From NCBI RefSeq assembly GCF_007859865.1, contig NZ_SJPI01000001.1:2418001-2482000 (forward strand): a DNA stretch of 64,000 nucleotides, in the 5' to 3' direction. Made by a program: the position numbers and the translations under genes. Shown here piece after piece: positions 38,261 to 46,499 of this stretch; position 1 is the first letter of the stretch, and every line of letters begins with the position of its first letter. Source of the DNA: Rubripirellula amarantea. Its GTDB lineage: Bacteria; Planctomycetota; Planctomycetia; Pirellulales; Pirellulaceae. The notes under the pieces are model-generated. The model was not told where the DNA came from. It made no database searches and saw only the letters and a list, made by a program, of their open reading frames with translations.

Positions 38261-39118
38261 TTACTCTTCTTGAACAGCCGTTTGTTTTTGAACGCCAAGA
38301 CCTTCGATGCCCAGTTCAATCACATCACCTGCCTTCAAGAACTCCGGTGGTTTCAATCCAAGTCCCACGCCTGCTGGCGTTCCGGTTGAAATCACATCGC
38401 CTGGAAGGAGCGTCATGAATTGGCTGACGTAACTAACGACTTCTTTAATGCCAAAGATGAAATCGCTGGTGTTGGAATCCTGGAGTGTTTGGCCGTTTCG
38501 TTTCAGCCACAAATGCAAATTGTCTGGGTTGGGGACTTCGTCAGCCGTTGCCATAAACGGTCCAAATGGTGCATAGGTATCCGCTGACTTTCCTTTGACC
38601 CATTGGCCCCCTCGTTCAAGCTGCCAATGGCGTTCGGAGTAATCGTTGTGGATTGCGTATCCCGCTACATGATTCATCGCATCGTCAATGGAAACATACT
38701 TCGCCCGCTTTCCGATCACAAAGGCAAGTTCAACTTCCCAGTCCGACTTCAGTGAGCCTCGTGGGATGACCACTGGGTCGTTCGGTCCACTCCAAGCAGT
38801 GGTCGCTTTGAAAAACAGTACCGGTTCGGTGGGGGCGTCCATGCCGGATTCGGCGGCGTGCTTAGCGTAGTTGAGTCCAATGCAAACGATTTTCGATGGT
38901 CGCGCAATCGCAGGTGCAAGCCGAACATCGTTCACGTCATGCGAAGGTAAGCTCGAACCGTTCGTGGCAACAAAGTCCGTCAACCGGGCCAGGCCATCGC
39001 CGGCGAAGAAATCTTCGTTCCAGTCTTGGCCAAACGAAGAGCAATCCAATAGCGTTTGCTCATCGGCGAAAACGGCGGGAGCGATACCGGCGTCGTTGTG
39101 GAATCGTGTCAGTTTCAT
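38261..39118 (-). CDS. Fumarylacetoacetate-hydrolase family enzyme, probably acting on a 2,4-diketo-3-deoxy sugar acid
   Basis: 285 residues, cytoplasmic. The N-terminal small domain is followed by the FAH fold: IVCIGLNYAKHAAESG, DWEVELAFVIGKRA (metal-binding E-x-E), VAGYAIHNDYSER, QWVKGKSADTYAPFGP and STGTPAGVGLG. Such enzymes use Mg/Mn to cleave a C-C bond next to a diketo group. The gene lies 29 bp after an SDR dehydrogenase whose sequence resembles 2-keto-3-deoxy-L-fuconate dehydrogenase; in the oxidative L-fucose/L-rhamnose route the dehydrogenase product is cleaved by exactly such a FAH enzyme to pyruvate and lactate. The substrate is therefore inferred from family and context; other diketo acids are possible. 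Confidence 0.9.
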   Translation of the reverse strand: MKLTRFHNDAGIAPAVFADEQTLLDCSSFGQDWNEDFFAGDGLARLTDFVATNGSSLPSHDVNDVRLAPAIARPSKIVCIGLNYAKHAAESGMDAPTEPVLFFKATTAWSGPNDPVVIPRGSLKSDWEVELAFVIGKRAKYVSIDDAMNHVAGYAIHNDYSERHWQLERGGQWVKGKSADTYAPFGPFMATADEVPNPDNLHLWLKRNGQTLQDSNTSDFIFGIKEVVSYVSQFMTLLPGDVISTGTPAGVGLGLKPPEFLKAGDVIELGIEGLGVQKQTAVQEE

Positions 39119-39147
39119 GAGAGTCGATCTGGTTAGCGTAGAGAATA

Positions 39148-39912
39148 TTAGCGAAGCAGCGTGAAGCCGCCGTCGATGTCGTAGGCGCTTCCCGTGATGA
39201 AGCTCGCTTCATCGGAGCAAAGGAAAGCCGCCAGCCCAGCGATCTCGGAAGGTTCGCCCATTCGCCCAATCGGTTGAGCCTTGGCCAGCTTTTCTTCCAT
39301 CGCCGGTCGTTCTTCATCCGAGTAAGAGTTCTTCAGGAACCCTTCGACGAACGGAGTTCGGACACGGGCCGGGCAAATGCAATTCGCGCGAATGCCCTTG
39401 TCAACGTAGTCCCTGGCAACCGAGAGCGTCATGGTCAGTACGGCACCCTTGGACATCGAGTAGGCAAAGCGATCAGGGATCGCGACTTTGCTGACTACCG
39501 ACGCGAGGCTAAGCACCACTCCACCGCCGGATTCCAACATCTTGGGGATAGCGAAATAGAGGCAGTGGTAAACGCCTTTAACGTTGACGCGATAGACTCG
39601 GTCAAGTTCATCTGGCGTGCAAGCTTCGAGGTTACCAATGGAAGCGATGCCCGCATTGTTAACAAGAATATCGACCTGTGGGATCTGGTCGAACGCATCA
39701 CGTACCGATTCAGTGGACCCGACATCCGTGACAATGTACTTCGCGTTTCCGCCGCTTGCGCGAATTGATTCGACTGTTTCCGCGGCGGTTTCTTCGCTGT
39801 AGTCAAGGATCACCACGTGATGACCATCACTTGCTAGACGCGAGGAAATTGCTTGGCCGATGCCAGCACCACCGCCAGTAACTATGGCGGTCTTAACTTT
39901 TGATTGATGCAT
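39148..39912 (-). CDS. Short-chain dehydrogenase, probable 2-keto-3-deoxy-L-fuconate dehydrogenase
   Basis: 254 residues, classical SDR. Cofactor motif TGGGAGIGQ near residues 13-20 with an acidic residue after the second strand (ILDYS), indicating NAD+ preference; NNAG motif in ILVNNAGIAS; catalytic Ser in LSLASVVS and Tyr-Lys in YSMSKGAVL. The block CPARVRTPFVEGFLKNSY and the ending LCSDEASFITGSAYDIDGGF resemble the deoxy-sugar-acid dehydrogenases of L-fucose and L-rhamnose catabolism. It precedes the FAH hydrolase by 29 bp on the same strand and a tRNA-Arg gene lies 40 bp upstream of it. It links to the marine-polysaccharide theme, since fucose is common in algal polymers. Confidence 0.9.
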   Translation of the reverse strand: MHQSKVKTAIVTGGGAGIGQAISSRLASDGHHVVILDYSEETAAETVESIRASGGNAKYIVTDVGSTESVRDAFDQIPQVDILVNNAGIASIGNLEACTPDELDRVYRVNVKGVYHCLYFAIPKMLESGGGVVLSLASVVSKVAIPDRFAYSMSKGAVLTMTLSVARDYVDKGIRANCICPARVRTPFVEGFLKNSYSDEERPAMEEKLAKAQPIGRMGEPSEIAGLAAFLCSDEASFITGSAYDIDGGFTLLR

Positions 39913-39952
39913 TGGATTTGAAAAACGCGAGGTGCACAGCCACGTAAAGCAG

Positions 39953-40026
<74 letters not shown>

Positions 40027-40360
40027 GAGAATGAATGGGAGGCAACAGTCTAGCTCAGTCGAGGCTCGTCGCGAAGCCTTGCAGGGTTCCTTCATCTTAA
40101 CTCATTTTTTAGACCGTTTTCTGGTCCAGCTTCACGTGATCGAAATACACTTCGGGAGTCCCATGAAAACTTCCGGTGAAGCGGAAAGCGCTAGCCGATT
40201 GAACGATCTATAAACGACGATTCGAACGAGTTGACCGTTCGGGATTAAGTCCTCGGCGCCGGCTCGATTAGCAAACTTCTTTTCTTTGTGTGGCGACGCC
40301 GGAATCGTGAGCGAGTCCAGGTTGCGTTGTCATGCGTCCTCGGTTTGCAAGGAGTTCTTC
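40027..40360. other. Non-coding stretch between tRNA-Arg and the membrane-protein gene
   Basis: 334 bp of divergent upstream sequence. No gene or T-run hairpin is visible. It should carry promoters for both the tRNA (minus) and the membrane-protein/kinase genes (plus). Confidence 0.4.
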
Positions 40361-42235
40361 ATGAATGGCGAGCATGATGGCGTGGAATCTGGTAGCCCAA
40401 TGCCTGGCAATCGAGACTTGGGCGAACAAGCTTCGGGCGAGCAAGCTTCGGGTGAGCAAGCTTCGGGTGAGCAAGCTTCGGGCGAACAAGCTTTGAGTGA
40501 TGTGCCACCTCAAGACGGTGCGGTGTCACCGTCTAAGCCCAGAGTTGACGATTCGGAGCGACCCACGCTCGGTCGTTTTCTTTACACTCACAATCCGTTC
40601 TATCTGATTAGCTGCTTCTTGGTCATCTATGGGCTGCAGGGATGGGCCGTTCGAGGCGAAGATCTTTGGCTCAAGTCAGCGTCGATGGCGGGTGGCTTGG
40701 TCGCTTACACGTTGCTGATGATGGTGACCTGCATTGCGGTTGTGCGTTGGGGGAAGGTTTGGGAAGACGCTCGCTCGATTTTTTTGGTAGTGCTTATTGG
40801 GGTCACCGCTCTGTCGATCAGCTATGACGAGCTGTGTATGTTCAATCCTGGGTTAGCGCTCGCAATGGCAGTCGCGTGCGGGCTGTTCAGCATCATGGTT
40901 TGCGAGTCAGTAATGCGAGGTTGTCGATTGCGATTGTCGCGATGGTATCGCACGGCGTTGTATGCAATGTTGGCTGTGTTCTTCATCTCGCCGGTTGCTT
41001 TCGGGGCGGCGTTGCACAATCGCTTAGATGACTATGCGAACTCGGGTGCAATTGTTTTCTCGTTTGCTATGGGGGCGGCAATGTTGTTCTTGGTGCCGAC
41101 GGTGCGCAAGGGGCAGGCATCGGCTGGTATCAATGACGCTCCCTGGCGTTGGCCTTGGTATCCGCTTTCTGCGTTTGGCCTATTGGTTGTGCTCGCTGGC
41201 ATTCGATCGCATGCCATTTGGATGTCGTTTGGGTTTCGAGGGTCACCGGTGGTATTCGAGCCAATTTTGTTGATGCCGATGATGGCGTCGTGCATCTTGC
41301 TGCTGGCTGAAGCAGGGCTTGGTCAGCAGCGCGAGAAATGGGTGCGGGTTGCATTGTTGTCAACGCCGCTGTTGTTGCTGATGGGGCTTTCACGCCAGGG
41401 GATGACAAACTTGCCGATGCAGAGCGATTTGCACTACTGGGTTGGTTCCGGTTGGACATTGGCCTTGTTGGTAGTGCTGGCGATCTACGCATGCTTGACG
41501 CTGCGCAGAGTACGGTTTGCCGAATTTGGAATCCCCGGGGTGCTGTTGCTCTCCAGTGCAACGGCAAGAATGCCAGGCGTGTTGGAGCCACTGGGTTTGG
41601 AGTATTGGATGCTGGCTGCGGCAGCGGTGCTTGTGTCGCTTTCGATGGTGCTTCGTCATCGAGATAGCGATTGGTTGTGGTCGCTTTGGGCTGCGATGGT
41701 CACCATGGCGATTGCGATGGCAGGTCGAGCATATGGGCTCGATCGCGAGGGCTACTTGGCTTCATCGCTTTTCGCGATCGGATCCATGATGGTCATCGGA
41801 GCATGTTTTGAAACGTCGCTGGGGCAATGCCTAAGAGTGGTCGCTGCGGTGGGGTTTGTGATAGCCGCTGGGATGGCTTCCTATCGTTGGGAACGAATTG
41901 GCGACGTATCGAGTGCGGTGCTCGTGCTGCTTTTCTGTGGAGCAGTGGCATCCGCCTACGCGTTCTGGATCAAGCGATGGGGATGGTTCTGCGTAACGGG
42001 GGTGCAGGTGATGGTATTCGTGATGATGGTGAGTTGGTCGGGCTATCGATCGGGAAGATTTAGAGAGGTCAATTGGCCAATTTCTTCCGGGTTGGCCTGC
42101 TTTGGCGTCGGCGTGGCGATCACCACGTCCAAAACTGCATTCTACGACCGCTTGAAGCGTTGGAGGCAGGTAGAGCGAGGGCGGGCAGACGGAAGCGGTG
42201 AAGCTGGCGAGTCCTCGTTCCTCTTCGGTTTGTAG
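40361..42235 (+). CDS. Polytopic membrane protein of unknown function
   Basis: 624 residues from the ATG at 40361, chosen because AAGGAG stands 6 bp before it; the frame is open 25 codons upstream. The first 75 residues are hydrophilic and contain GEQAS repeated five times from a 15-bp tandem repeat. After RFLYTHNPFYLISCFLV there are about 14-16 hydrophobic segments to residue 600, with few long loops, and a short basic tail (YDRLKRWRQVERG). I recognise no transporter or enzyme motif. The Ser/Thr kinase gene begins 21 bp downstream, so the two are probably one operon; this protein could be the membrane partner or a target of that kinase, which is inference. Confidence 0.88.
   Translation: MNGEHDGVESGSPMPGNRDLGEQASGEQASGEQASGEQASGEQALSDVPPQDGAVSPSKPRVDDSERPTLGRFLYTHNPFYLISCFLVIYGLQGWAVRGEDLWLKSASMAGGLVAYTLLMMVTCIAVVRWGKVWEDARSIFLVVLIGVTALSISYDELCMFNPGLALAMAVACGLFSIMVCESVMRGCRLRLSRWYRTALYAMLAVFFISPVAFGAALHNRLDDYANSGAIVFSFAMGAAMLFLVPTVRKGQASAGINDAPWRWPWYPLSAFGLLVVLAGIRSHAIWMSFGFRGSPVVFEPILLMPMMASCILLLAEAGLGQQREKWVRVALLSTPLLLLMGLSRQGMTNLPMQSDLHYWVGSGWTLALLVVLAIYACLTLRRVRFAEFGIPGVLLLSSATARMPGVLEPLGLEYWMLAAAAVLVSLSMVLRHRDSDWLWSLWAAMVTMAIAMAGRAYGLDREGYLASSLFAIGSMMVIGACFETSLGQCLRVVAAVGFVIAAGMASYRWERIGDVSSAVLVLLFCGAVASAYAFWIKRWGWFCVTGVQVMVFVMMVSWSGYRSGRFREVNWPISSGLACFGVGVAITTSKTAFYDRLKRWRQVERGRADGSGEAGESSFLFGL
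40421..40495 (+). repeat. 15-bp tandem repeat, five copies, inside the membrane-protein gene
   Basis: The unit GGCGAACAAGCTTCG is present five times with only third-base changes (C/T and A/G) and a last degenerate copy. It encodes GEQAS five times. Each unit carries a HindIII-type AAGCTT except where the last copy diverges by one base after it. Confidence 0.95.
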
Positions 42236-42256
42236 TGCCGTACAATGAAGGCACCT

Positions 42257-43237
42257 ATGTCAGAGTCACCCATCATACTGTCAGCCACCGACGCTGATCT
42301 GCCGCGCAACATCCCGTCGGGGATTGGTCGCTACACGGGCTTTCGCGATATGGCCCGTGGTGGCAGTGCGAGGTTGCGTTCCTGTTACGATCGGGTGACC
42401 GGGCGGACTGTTGTGATCAAATCGTTGTTACCGGAGTCGCTGCTGGACCGCAGGGAACGACGGCGATTGCTGCGTGAGGCCAGGATTACAGCCCAGTTGC
42501 AGCATCCCAACACGGTGCCCGTCTATGACATCGGTGAAGATGAGACCGAGGGGATCTACTTCGTAATGAAGCGGATCTCGGGAGAAAACCTGTTTGAAAT
42601 TTTGAAGCGAATTGCCCGAGGCGATGAAGCGACCTGTCAGGCGTTTCCCATCATTCGGCGTATCGAGATCATTGCTGACGCCTGCCAAGCACTTGCCTAC
42701 GCGCATGCTCGAGGCGTCATTCACCGCGATGTGAAGCCCGAGAACATTTGGGTGGGGAATTTCGGCGAAGTCATTCTGCTCGACTGGGGTGTGGCCAAGG
42801 TTTGGGGGGCCGCTGACGACGATGCGCCGATGCGGCAGAGCACGTTGCGGCCCGCTGACGAGGCGGCGGCATCGGAAGGCCATTCGCCTGGATTGTCGCT
42901 GACCAGTTTGGATCAGCGTCCCGGAACACCTCTTTATATGTCACCGGAGCAAGTGGCAGGAAAGCGAAGCATTGACGAGCGAAGCGATGTCTTCAGTGCG
43001 GGAGTGTGCTTATATGAGGTGCTGGCTATTCGAGAGCCGTTTAAGGGTGGCAACATCGAGGAAACCTTTCACAACATCCTGAATTGCCAAGTGCCTCCGC
43101 CGAGTGAGCGTTCGCCTGACGCCGGTATACCCAATTCTGCGGATCAGGTGGTGATGCGAGCGTTACAGAAAAATCCGGCTCTGCGTTATCAATCGATTCG
43201 CGAAATGGTCCACGATTTACGGGAAATCGATGTTTAG
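42257..43237 (+). CDS. Soluble Ser/Thr protein kinase
   Basis: 326 residues from the ATG at 42257, preferred over that at 42245 because GAAGG lies 5 bp before it. A full Hanks-type kinase domain fills most of the protein. Numbered from the upstream ATG: glycine-rich loop near MARGGSARL, catalytic Lys K59 (TVVIKSL), helix-C Glu E78 (LLREA), HRD at 160-162 within VIHRDVKPEN, and DWG at 180-182 in place of DFG, common in planctomycete kinases. The activation segment ends at GTPLYMSPEQ and is lengthened by an acidic/Ser-rich insert (STLRPADEAAASEGHS). There is no transmembrane segment or sensor domain, unlike most planctomycete kinases, so input probably comes from the co-encoded membrane protein. 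Confidence 0.94.
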   Translation: MSESPIILSATDADLPRNIPSGIGRYTGFRDMARGGSARLRSCYDRVTGRTVVIKSLLPESLLDRRERRRLLREARITAQLQHPNTVPVYDIGEDETEGIYFVMKRISGENLFEILKRIARGDEATCQAFPIIRRIEIIADACQALAYAHARGVIHRDVKPENIWVGNFGEVILLDWGVAKVWGAADDDAPMRQSTLRPADEAAASEGHSPGLSLTSLDQRPGTPLYMSPEQVAGKRSIDERSDVFSAGVCLYEVLAIREPFKGGNIEETFHNILNCQVPPPSERSPDAGIPNSADQVVMRALQKNPALRYQSIREMVHDLREIDV

Positions 43238-43300
43238 GACACGGTTGTCAGACGCGTTCGGCCGGCTTTCGGATCGAGCGTAGCGTCGATCGGGGCCGCG

Positions 43301-43368
43301 GCAGAGGGCTCTCGCGAAATGAAGCAGAGGGCGCTCGCGAAATGAAGCAGAGGGCTCTCGCGAAGTGA
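43301..43368. repeat. 23-bp tandem repeat, three copies, between kinase gene and tRNA cluster
   Basis: The unit GCAGAGGGCTCTCGCGAAATGAA occurs three times with one base difference per copy, in the 377-bp gap (43238-43614) before tRNA-Thr. It is not a palindrome and has no spacers. Nothing else is supported in that gap, which must carry the promoter of the tRNA-tuf transcript. Confidence 0.92.
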
Positions 43369-43614
43369 TTGAACTCAAGCAGGGCTTAGCCGGTCGCTGG
43401 CTGAACCTGCGGTGCCGGGCCGGGGTCTCTGTTTTCGAGCGTTTTCAAGCCGAAAGCCGCAATTCCGTCTTGTCCCAAAACGACGGATCGCTACACTCTG
43501 CCCTTCCGGTTCGAGCGGTTAGCGACCCTGCGGTTGGCGGCCCGAGCGGTTGCTACGCCCTGACGGCACTGTTTTGTGCCAAGATGGCGGCTCGCGAAAC
43601 GCTTGTCGGAATTG

Positions 43615-43687
43615 GCCAGTGTAGCTCAGTTGGTAGAGCTGCTGATTTGTAATCAGCAGGTCGTGGGTTCGAGTCCCTCCGCTGGCT
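43615..43687 (+). tRNA. tRNA-Thr (anticodon TGT)
   Basis: Acceptor GCCAGTG/CGCTGGC with one wobble pair, D-arm TAGCTCAGTTGGTAGAGC, anticodon stem GCTGA/TCAGC with loop TTTGTAA (TGT), T-arm GTGGGTTCGAGTCCCTC. CCA is not encoded. First tRNA of the cluster before tuf. Confidence 0.96.
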
Positions 43688-43804
43688 CCTCAAACTGAGG
43701 TTGCAACGGTTCATTCGCTAGGATGAACGGGAGCAGGTTGATAGCACCACAGAAATTAGGGATAAGAAAGAATCAGTTGAACTGAATCGAACAGAACAAA
43801 ACTT

Positions 43805-43886
43805 GGGGGTTTGTCCGAGTGGTTAAAGGAGACGGACTGTAAATCCGTTCGCTATGCGTACACAGGTTCGAATCCTGTAGCCCCCA
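43805..43886 (+). tRNA. tRNA-Tyr (anticodon GTA)
   Basis: Acceptor GGGGGTT/AGCCCCC, anticodon stem ACGGA/TCCGT with loop CTGTAAA (GTA), a long class II variable arm (TCGCTATGCGTA), and T-arm ACAGGTTCGAATCCTGT. Discriminator A. The long variable arm confirms Tyr. Confidence 0.96.
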
Positions 43887-43976
43887 CTTAGAAATTTTGA
43901 AGTCAAAAGAGTCGAGCATGAAGGTTTCCCCCTTCGGTTTTCTGCTCTTCGGACTTCCGTCGCGGGTATTTCCGTC

Positions 43977-44047
43977 GCGGGTGTAGCACAATGGTAGTGC
44001 AGCAGCCTTCCAAGCTGAATACGAGGGTTCGATTCCCTTCACCCGCT
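43977..44047 (+). tRNA. tRNA-Gly (anticodon TCC)
   Basis: Acceptor GCGGGTG/CACCCGC, D-arm GCACAATGGTAGTGC, anticodon stem CAGC/GCTG with loop CTTCCAA (TCC), T-arm GAGGGTTCGATTCCCTT. Discriminator T, usual for bacterial tRNA-Gly. Confidence 0.95.
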
Positions 44048-44141
44048 TTAGTAGGTTTTAGGCATTGTTGAAATGGGTTTGGTTGCGCGAGCGTTCGCGT
44101 TTTCCAAGGATTCATTTCGCCGCGTCTAGGGCTTGCTTCCC

Positions 44142-44216
<75 letters not shown>

Positions 44217-44474
44217 GGAACTCATTGGGATTGGCTGGCAACCCGGGCTCTGTGGCCCATTGTCGGTTGGCCTGATGAATGACAAACTGACAACTTCGTT
44301 TCGATACTTGATTTAAGCGAGCTTGACTCGTGCGGCCAAGACGCCGTCGAACCACCGCGGGTGTGAAACGCGGTCGATATCGTTTTGGGCTGGTGGGAGC
44401 GTATCTCCTTCCCAGTAGTGGCACAGTCTCGCCAATAAAAAGACCCACATGATCTGTGGTGCAGGTGATTTAGA

Positions 44475-45671
44475 ATGGCTAAGGCAAAATTTGAACGGGT
44501 CAAACCTCACGTCAACGTCGGTACCATTGGCCACATTGACCACGGTAAAACGACCACAACCGGAGCGATCCTCGCAGTGCAAGCCGCTAAGGGTTTGGCT
44601 GAGATGAAGAGCTACGCCGATATCGCCAAGGGCGGTACCGTGCGGGACGCGACCAAGACCGTGACCATCGCCGTGGCTCACGTTGAATACAACACTGAAA
44701 AGCGTCACTACGCTCACATCGACTGCCCAGGCCACGCTGACTTCGTGAAGAACATGATCACGGGTGCGGCACAAATGGACGGTGCTATCCTCGTCGTTTC
44801 GGCTGCGGATGGTCCAATGCCACAAACCAAGGAGCACGTGCTTCTTGCTCGTCAGGTTGGTGTGCCATACATCGTTGTTTACCTCAACAAGTGTGACCTC
44901 GTCGACGACGAAGAACTGCTTGAGTTGGTTGAATTGGAAGCTCGTGAGTTGCTTTCGAAGTACGACTTCCCTGGCGACGACGTTCCTGTCGTACGTGGAT
45001 CATCGCTTCCTGCTTACAACTCCCCTGCCGATCCAGAAGCCAGCAAGTGCATCAGCGACTTGATGGACGCACTCGACGAATTCATTCCTGATCCTGTTCG
45101 CGAAGAAGACAAGCCATTCTTGATGGCGATCGAAGACGTCTTCTCGATCGAAGGTCGTGGAACGGTTGCAACGGGTCGTATCGAACGTGGTGTGGTTAAG
45201 GTTGGTGAAGAAGTCGAGATCATTGGTCTTGGCCCGAACCCACAAAAGACGACCTGCACCGGTGTTGAAATGTTCCGCAAGGAAATGACCGAAGGTCACG
45301 CTGGCGACAACGTTGGTTGCTTGCTTCGTGGTATCCGTCGTGAAGACATCCAACGTGGTCAAGTGCTCGCTAAGCCAGGCAGCATCAAACCACACATGAA
45401 GTTCGAAGCTGAGGTTTACTGCCTAAGCAAGGACGAAGGCGGACGTCACACGCCGTTCTTCTCCGGCTACCGTCCTCAGTTCTACTTCCGAACCACCGAC
45501 GTGACCGGAACCGCCAACTTGGTAGGTGCTGAAATGTGCATGCCTGGTGACAACGTGAAAGTAACTGTTGAGCTTCACAAGCCAATCGCGATGGACGACG
45601 GCGTTCGTTTCGCGATTCGCGAAGGCGGCCGAACCGTTGGTTCGGGCGTGGTAACGAAGATCGTCGAGTAA
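44475..45671 (+). CDS. tuf: Elongation factor Tu
   Basis: 398 residues, GTPase that delivers aminoacyl-tRNA to the ribosome; AGGTGA lies 6 bp before the ATG. G1 motif [11 protein letters not shown] (19-29), G3 DCPGH (83-87, with the catalytic His 87), G4 NKCD, and the C-terminal domains with [13 protein letters not shown] and [10 protein letters not shown]. Oddity: switch I, normally RGITINTAHVEY, reads [12 protein letters not shown] at about residues 61-72; the Mg-coordinating Thr (T64) is kept but the preceding Arg-Gly and the following Asn-Thr are replaced. The rest of the protein is close to canonical, so it is surely the working EF-Tu or one of its copies. It follows four tRNA genes and precedes tRNA-Trp-secE. 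Confidence 0.98.
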   Translation: MAKAKFERVKPHVNVGTIGHIDHGKTTTTGAILAVQAAKGLAEMKSYADIAKGGTVRDATKTVTIAVAHVEYNTEKRHYAHIDCPGHADFVKNMITGAAQMDGAILVVSAADGPMPQTKEHVLLARQVGVPYIVVYLNKCDLVDDEELLELVELEARELLSKYDFPGDDVPVVRGSSLPAYNSPADPEASKCISDLMDALDEFIPDPVREEDKPFLMAIEDVFSIEGRGTVATGRIERGVVKVGEEVEIIGLGPNPQKTTCTGVEMFRKEMTEGHAGDNVGCLLRGIRREDIQRGQVLAKPGSIKPHMKFEAEVYCLSKDEGGRHTPFFSGYRPQFYFRTTDVTGTANLVGAEMCMPGDNVKVTVELHKPIAMDDGVRFAIREGGRTVGSGVVTKIVE

Positions 45672-45852
45672 AAGAAAACGTGGAGATCCCGGTGGTTTAA
45701 GGCCACCGGGTCTCTGCATACTGAATCATTGGGAACCTCGGGTAGCACTGTTTTTTGCCACCTGAGGTTTCGGTGATTCCCAAGGGAGCCTTTTGTGGGT
45801 CGAATAAAGATGAGCGAAAGCTTGCTTATTGGCTTACGTTTGGTTCACTCTC

Positions 45853-45925
45853 AGGGGTGTAGCTCAATTGGCAGAGCACTGGTTTCCAAAACCAGCGGTT
45901 GCGGGTTCAAGTCCCTCCGCCCCTG
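45853..45925 (+). tRNA. tRNA-Trp (anticodon CCA)
   Basis: Acceptor AGGGGTG/CGCCCCT, D-arm TAGCTCAATTGGCAGAGC, anticodon stem CTGGT/ACCAG with loop TTCCAAA (CCA), T-arm GCGGGTTCAAGTCCCTC. Discriminator G. It lies between tuf and secE, as is common in bacteria. Confidence 0.97.
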
Positions 45926-46004
45926 CTTAAATTAACCATTACGAATACTCGCCGGTCAAGGATTGACCCCAGCGTGACTGAATTACTCAAGTAGGAGCCG
46001 TCCG

Positions 46005-46460
46005 GTGTCCCGAGACATTGCACAAACCAACAGCACGAGTGCTAGTTCGCCATTGATGAGCGAACTGTTCCATGCTGCCGTATACAAGCCCAACCAAGGA
46101 CGCATTGTTCGCCAATTGACGGCACTGGCGATCTGGGTCGTGGTTGCCTTGGCTTGTTGGTCGCTTTACGGGACCCTGCGAGGGGCGATGGAGGCGAGTT
46201 CGCCAGTCATCTTCGCAGTTCCCCTGGTATTGCTGGCCGCTGGCTTGTGGTTTGGTTTTCGAGTGGTGAATTGGCCGCGATTTGCGGACTTTTTGATCGC
46301 TGTGGAAGCCGAGATGAACAAGGTCACTTGGCCAAGCAAAGACGAACTCAAGCGAGCCTCCGTGGTGGTGATCTTCACGATCTTCTTCCTCGCGGTGGCC
46401 TTGTTTATGTTTGACGTGGTTTGGCAAGCCATTTTCAATTGGATTGGTGTGACTTCCTAG
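46005..46460 (+). CDS. secE: Preprotein translocase subunit SecE
   Basis: 151 residues from a GTG at 46005 with TAGGAG 7 bp upstream. SecE clamps the SecYEG channel in the inner membrane. The conserved cytoplasmic helix plus last membrane segment is clear: VEAEMNKVTWPSKDELKRAS followed by VVVIFTIFFLAVALFMFDVVWQ, split from it by no gap. Two further hydrophobic segments precede it, so this is the three-helix form as in E. coli rather than the short one-helix form. The N-terminal 30 residues are hydrophilic. Followed 39 bp later by nusG, as almost everywhere. Confidence 0.96.
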   Translation: MSRDIAQTNSTSASSPLMSELFHAAVYKPNQGRIVRQLTALAIWVVVALACWSLYGTLRGAMEASSPVIFAVPLVLLAAGLWFGFRVVNWPRFADFLIAVEAEMNKVTWPSKDELKRASVVVIFTIFFLAVALFMFDVVWQAIFNWIGVTS

Positions 46461-46499
46461 TCCCGCAAAATCACGCATTTTAATACCACTGGTTTACCG

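Noticed and set aside
40421-40495. Cluster of AAGCTT sites as a cloning artefact
   Set aside because: The repeat encodes a regular pentapeptide in frame with the flanking gene and varies at third positions, so it is natural coding sequence.
43301-43368. Possible CRISPR array
   Set aside because: The 23-bp copies are directly adjacent with no spacers, and no cas gene is present.
43365-43652. A 95-codon frame ending inside tRNA-Thr
   Set aside because: It overlaps the tRNA and has no protein pattern.
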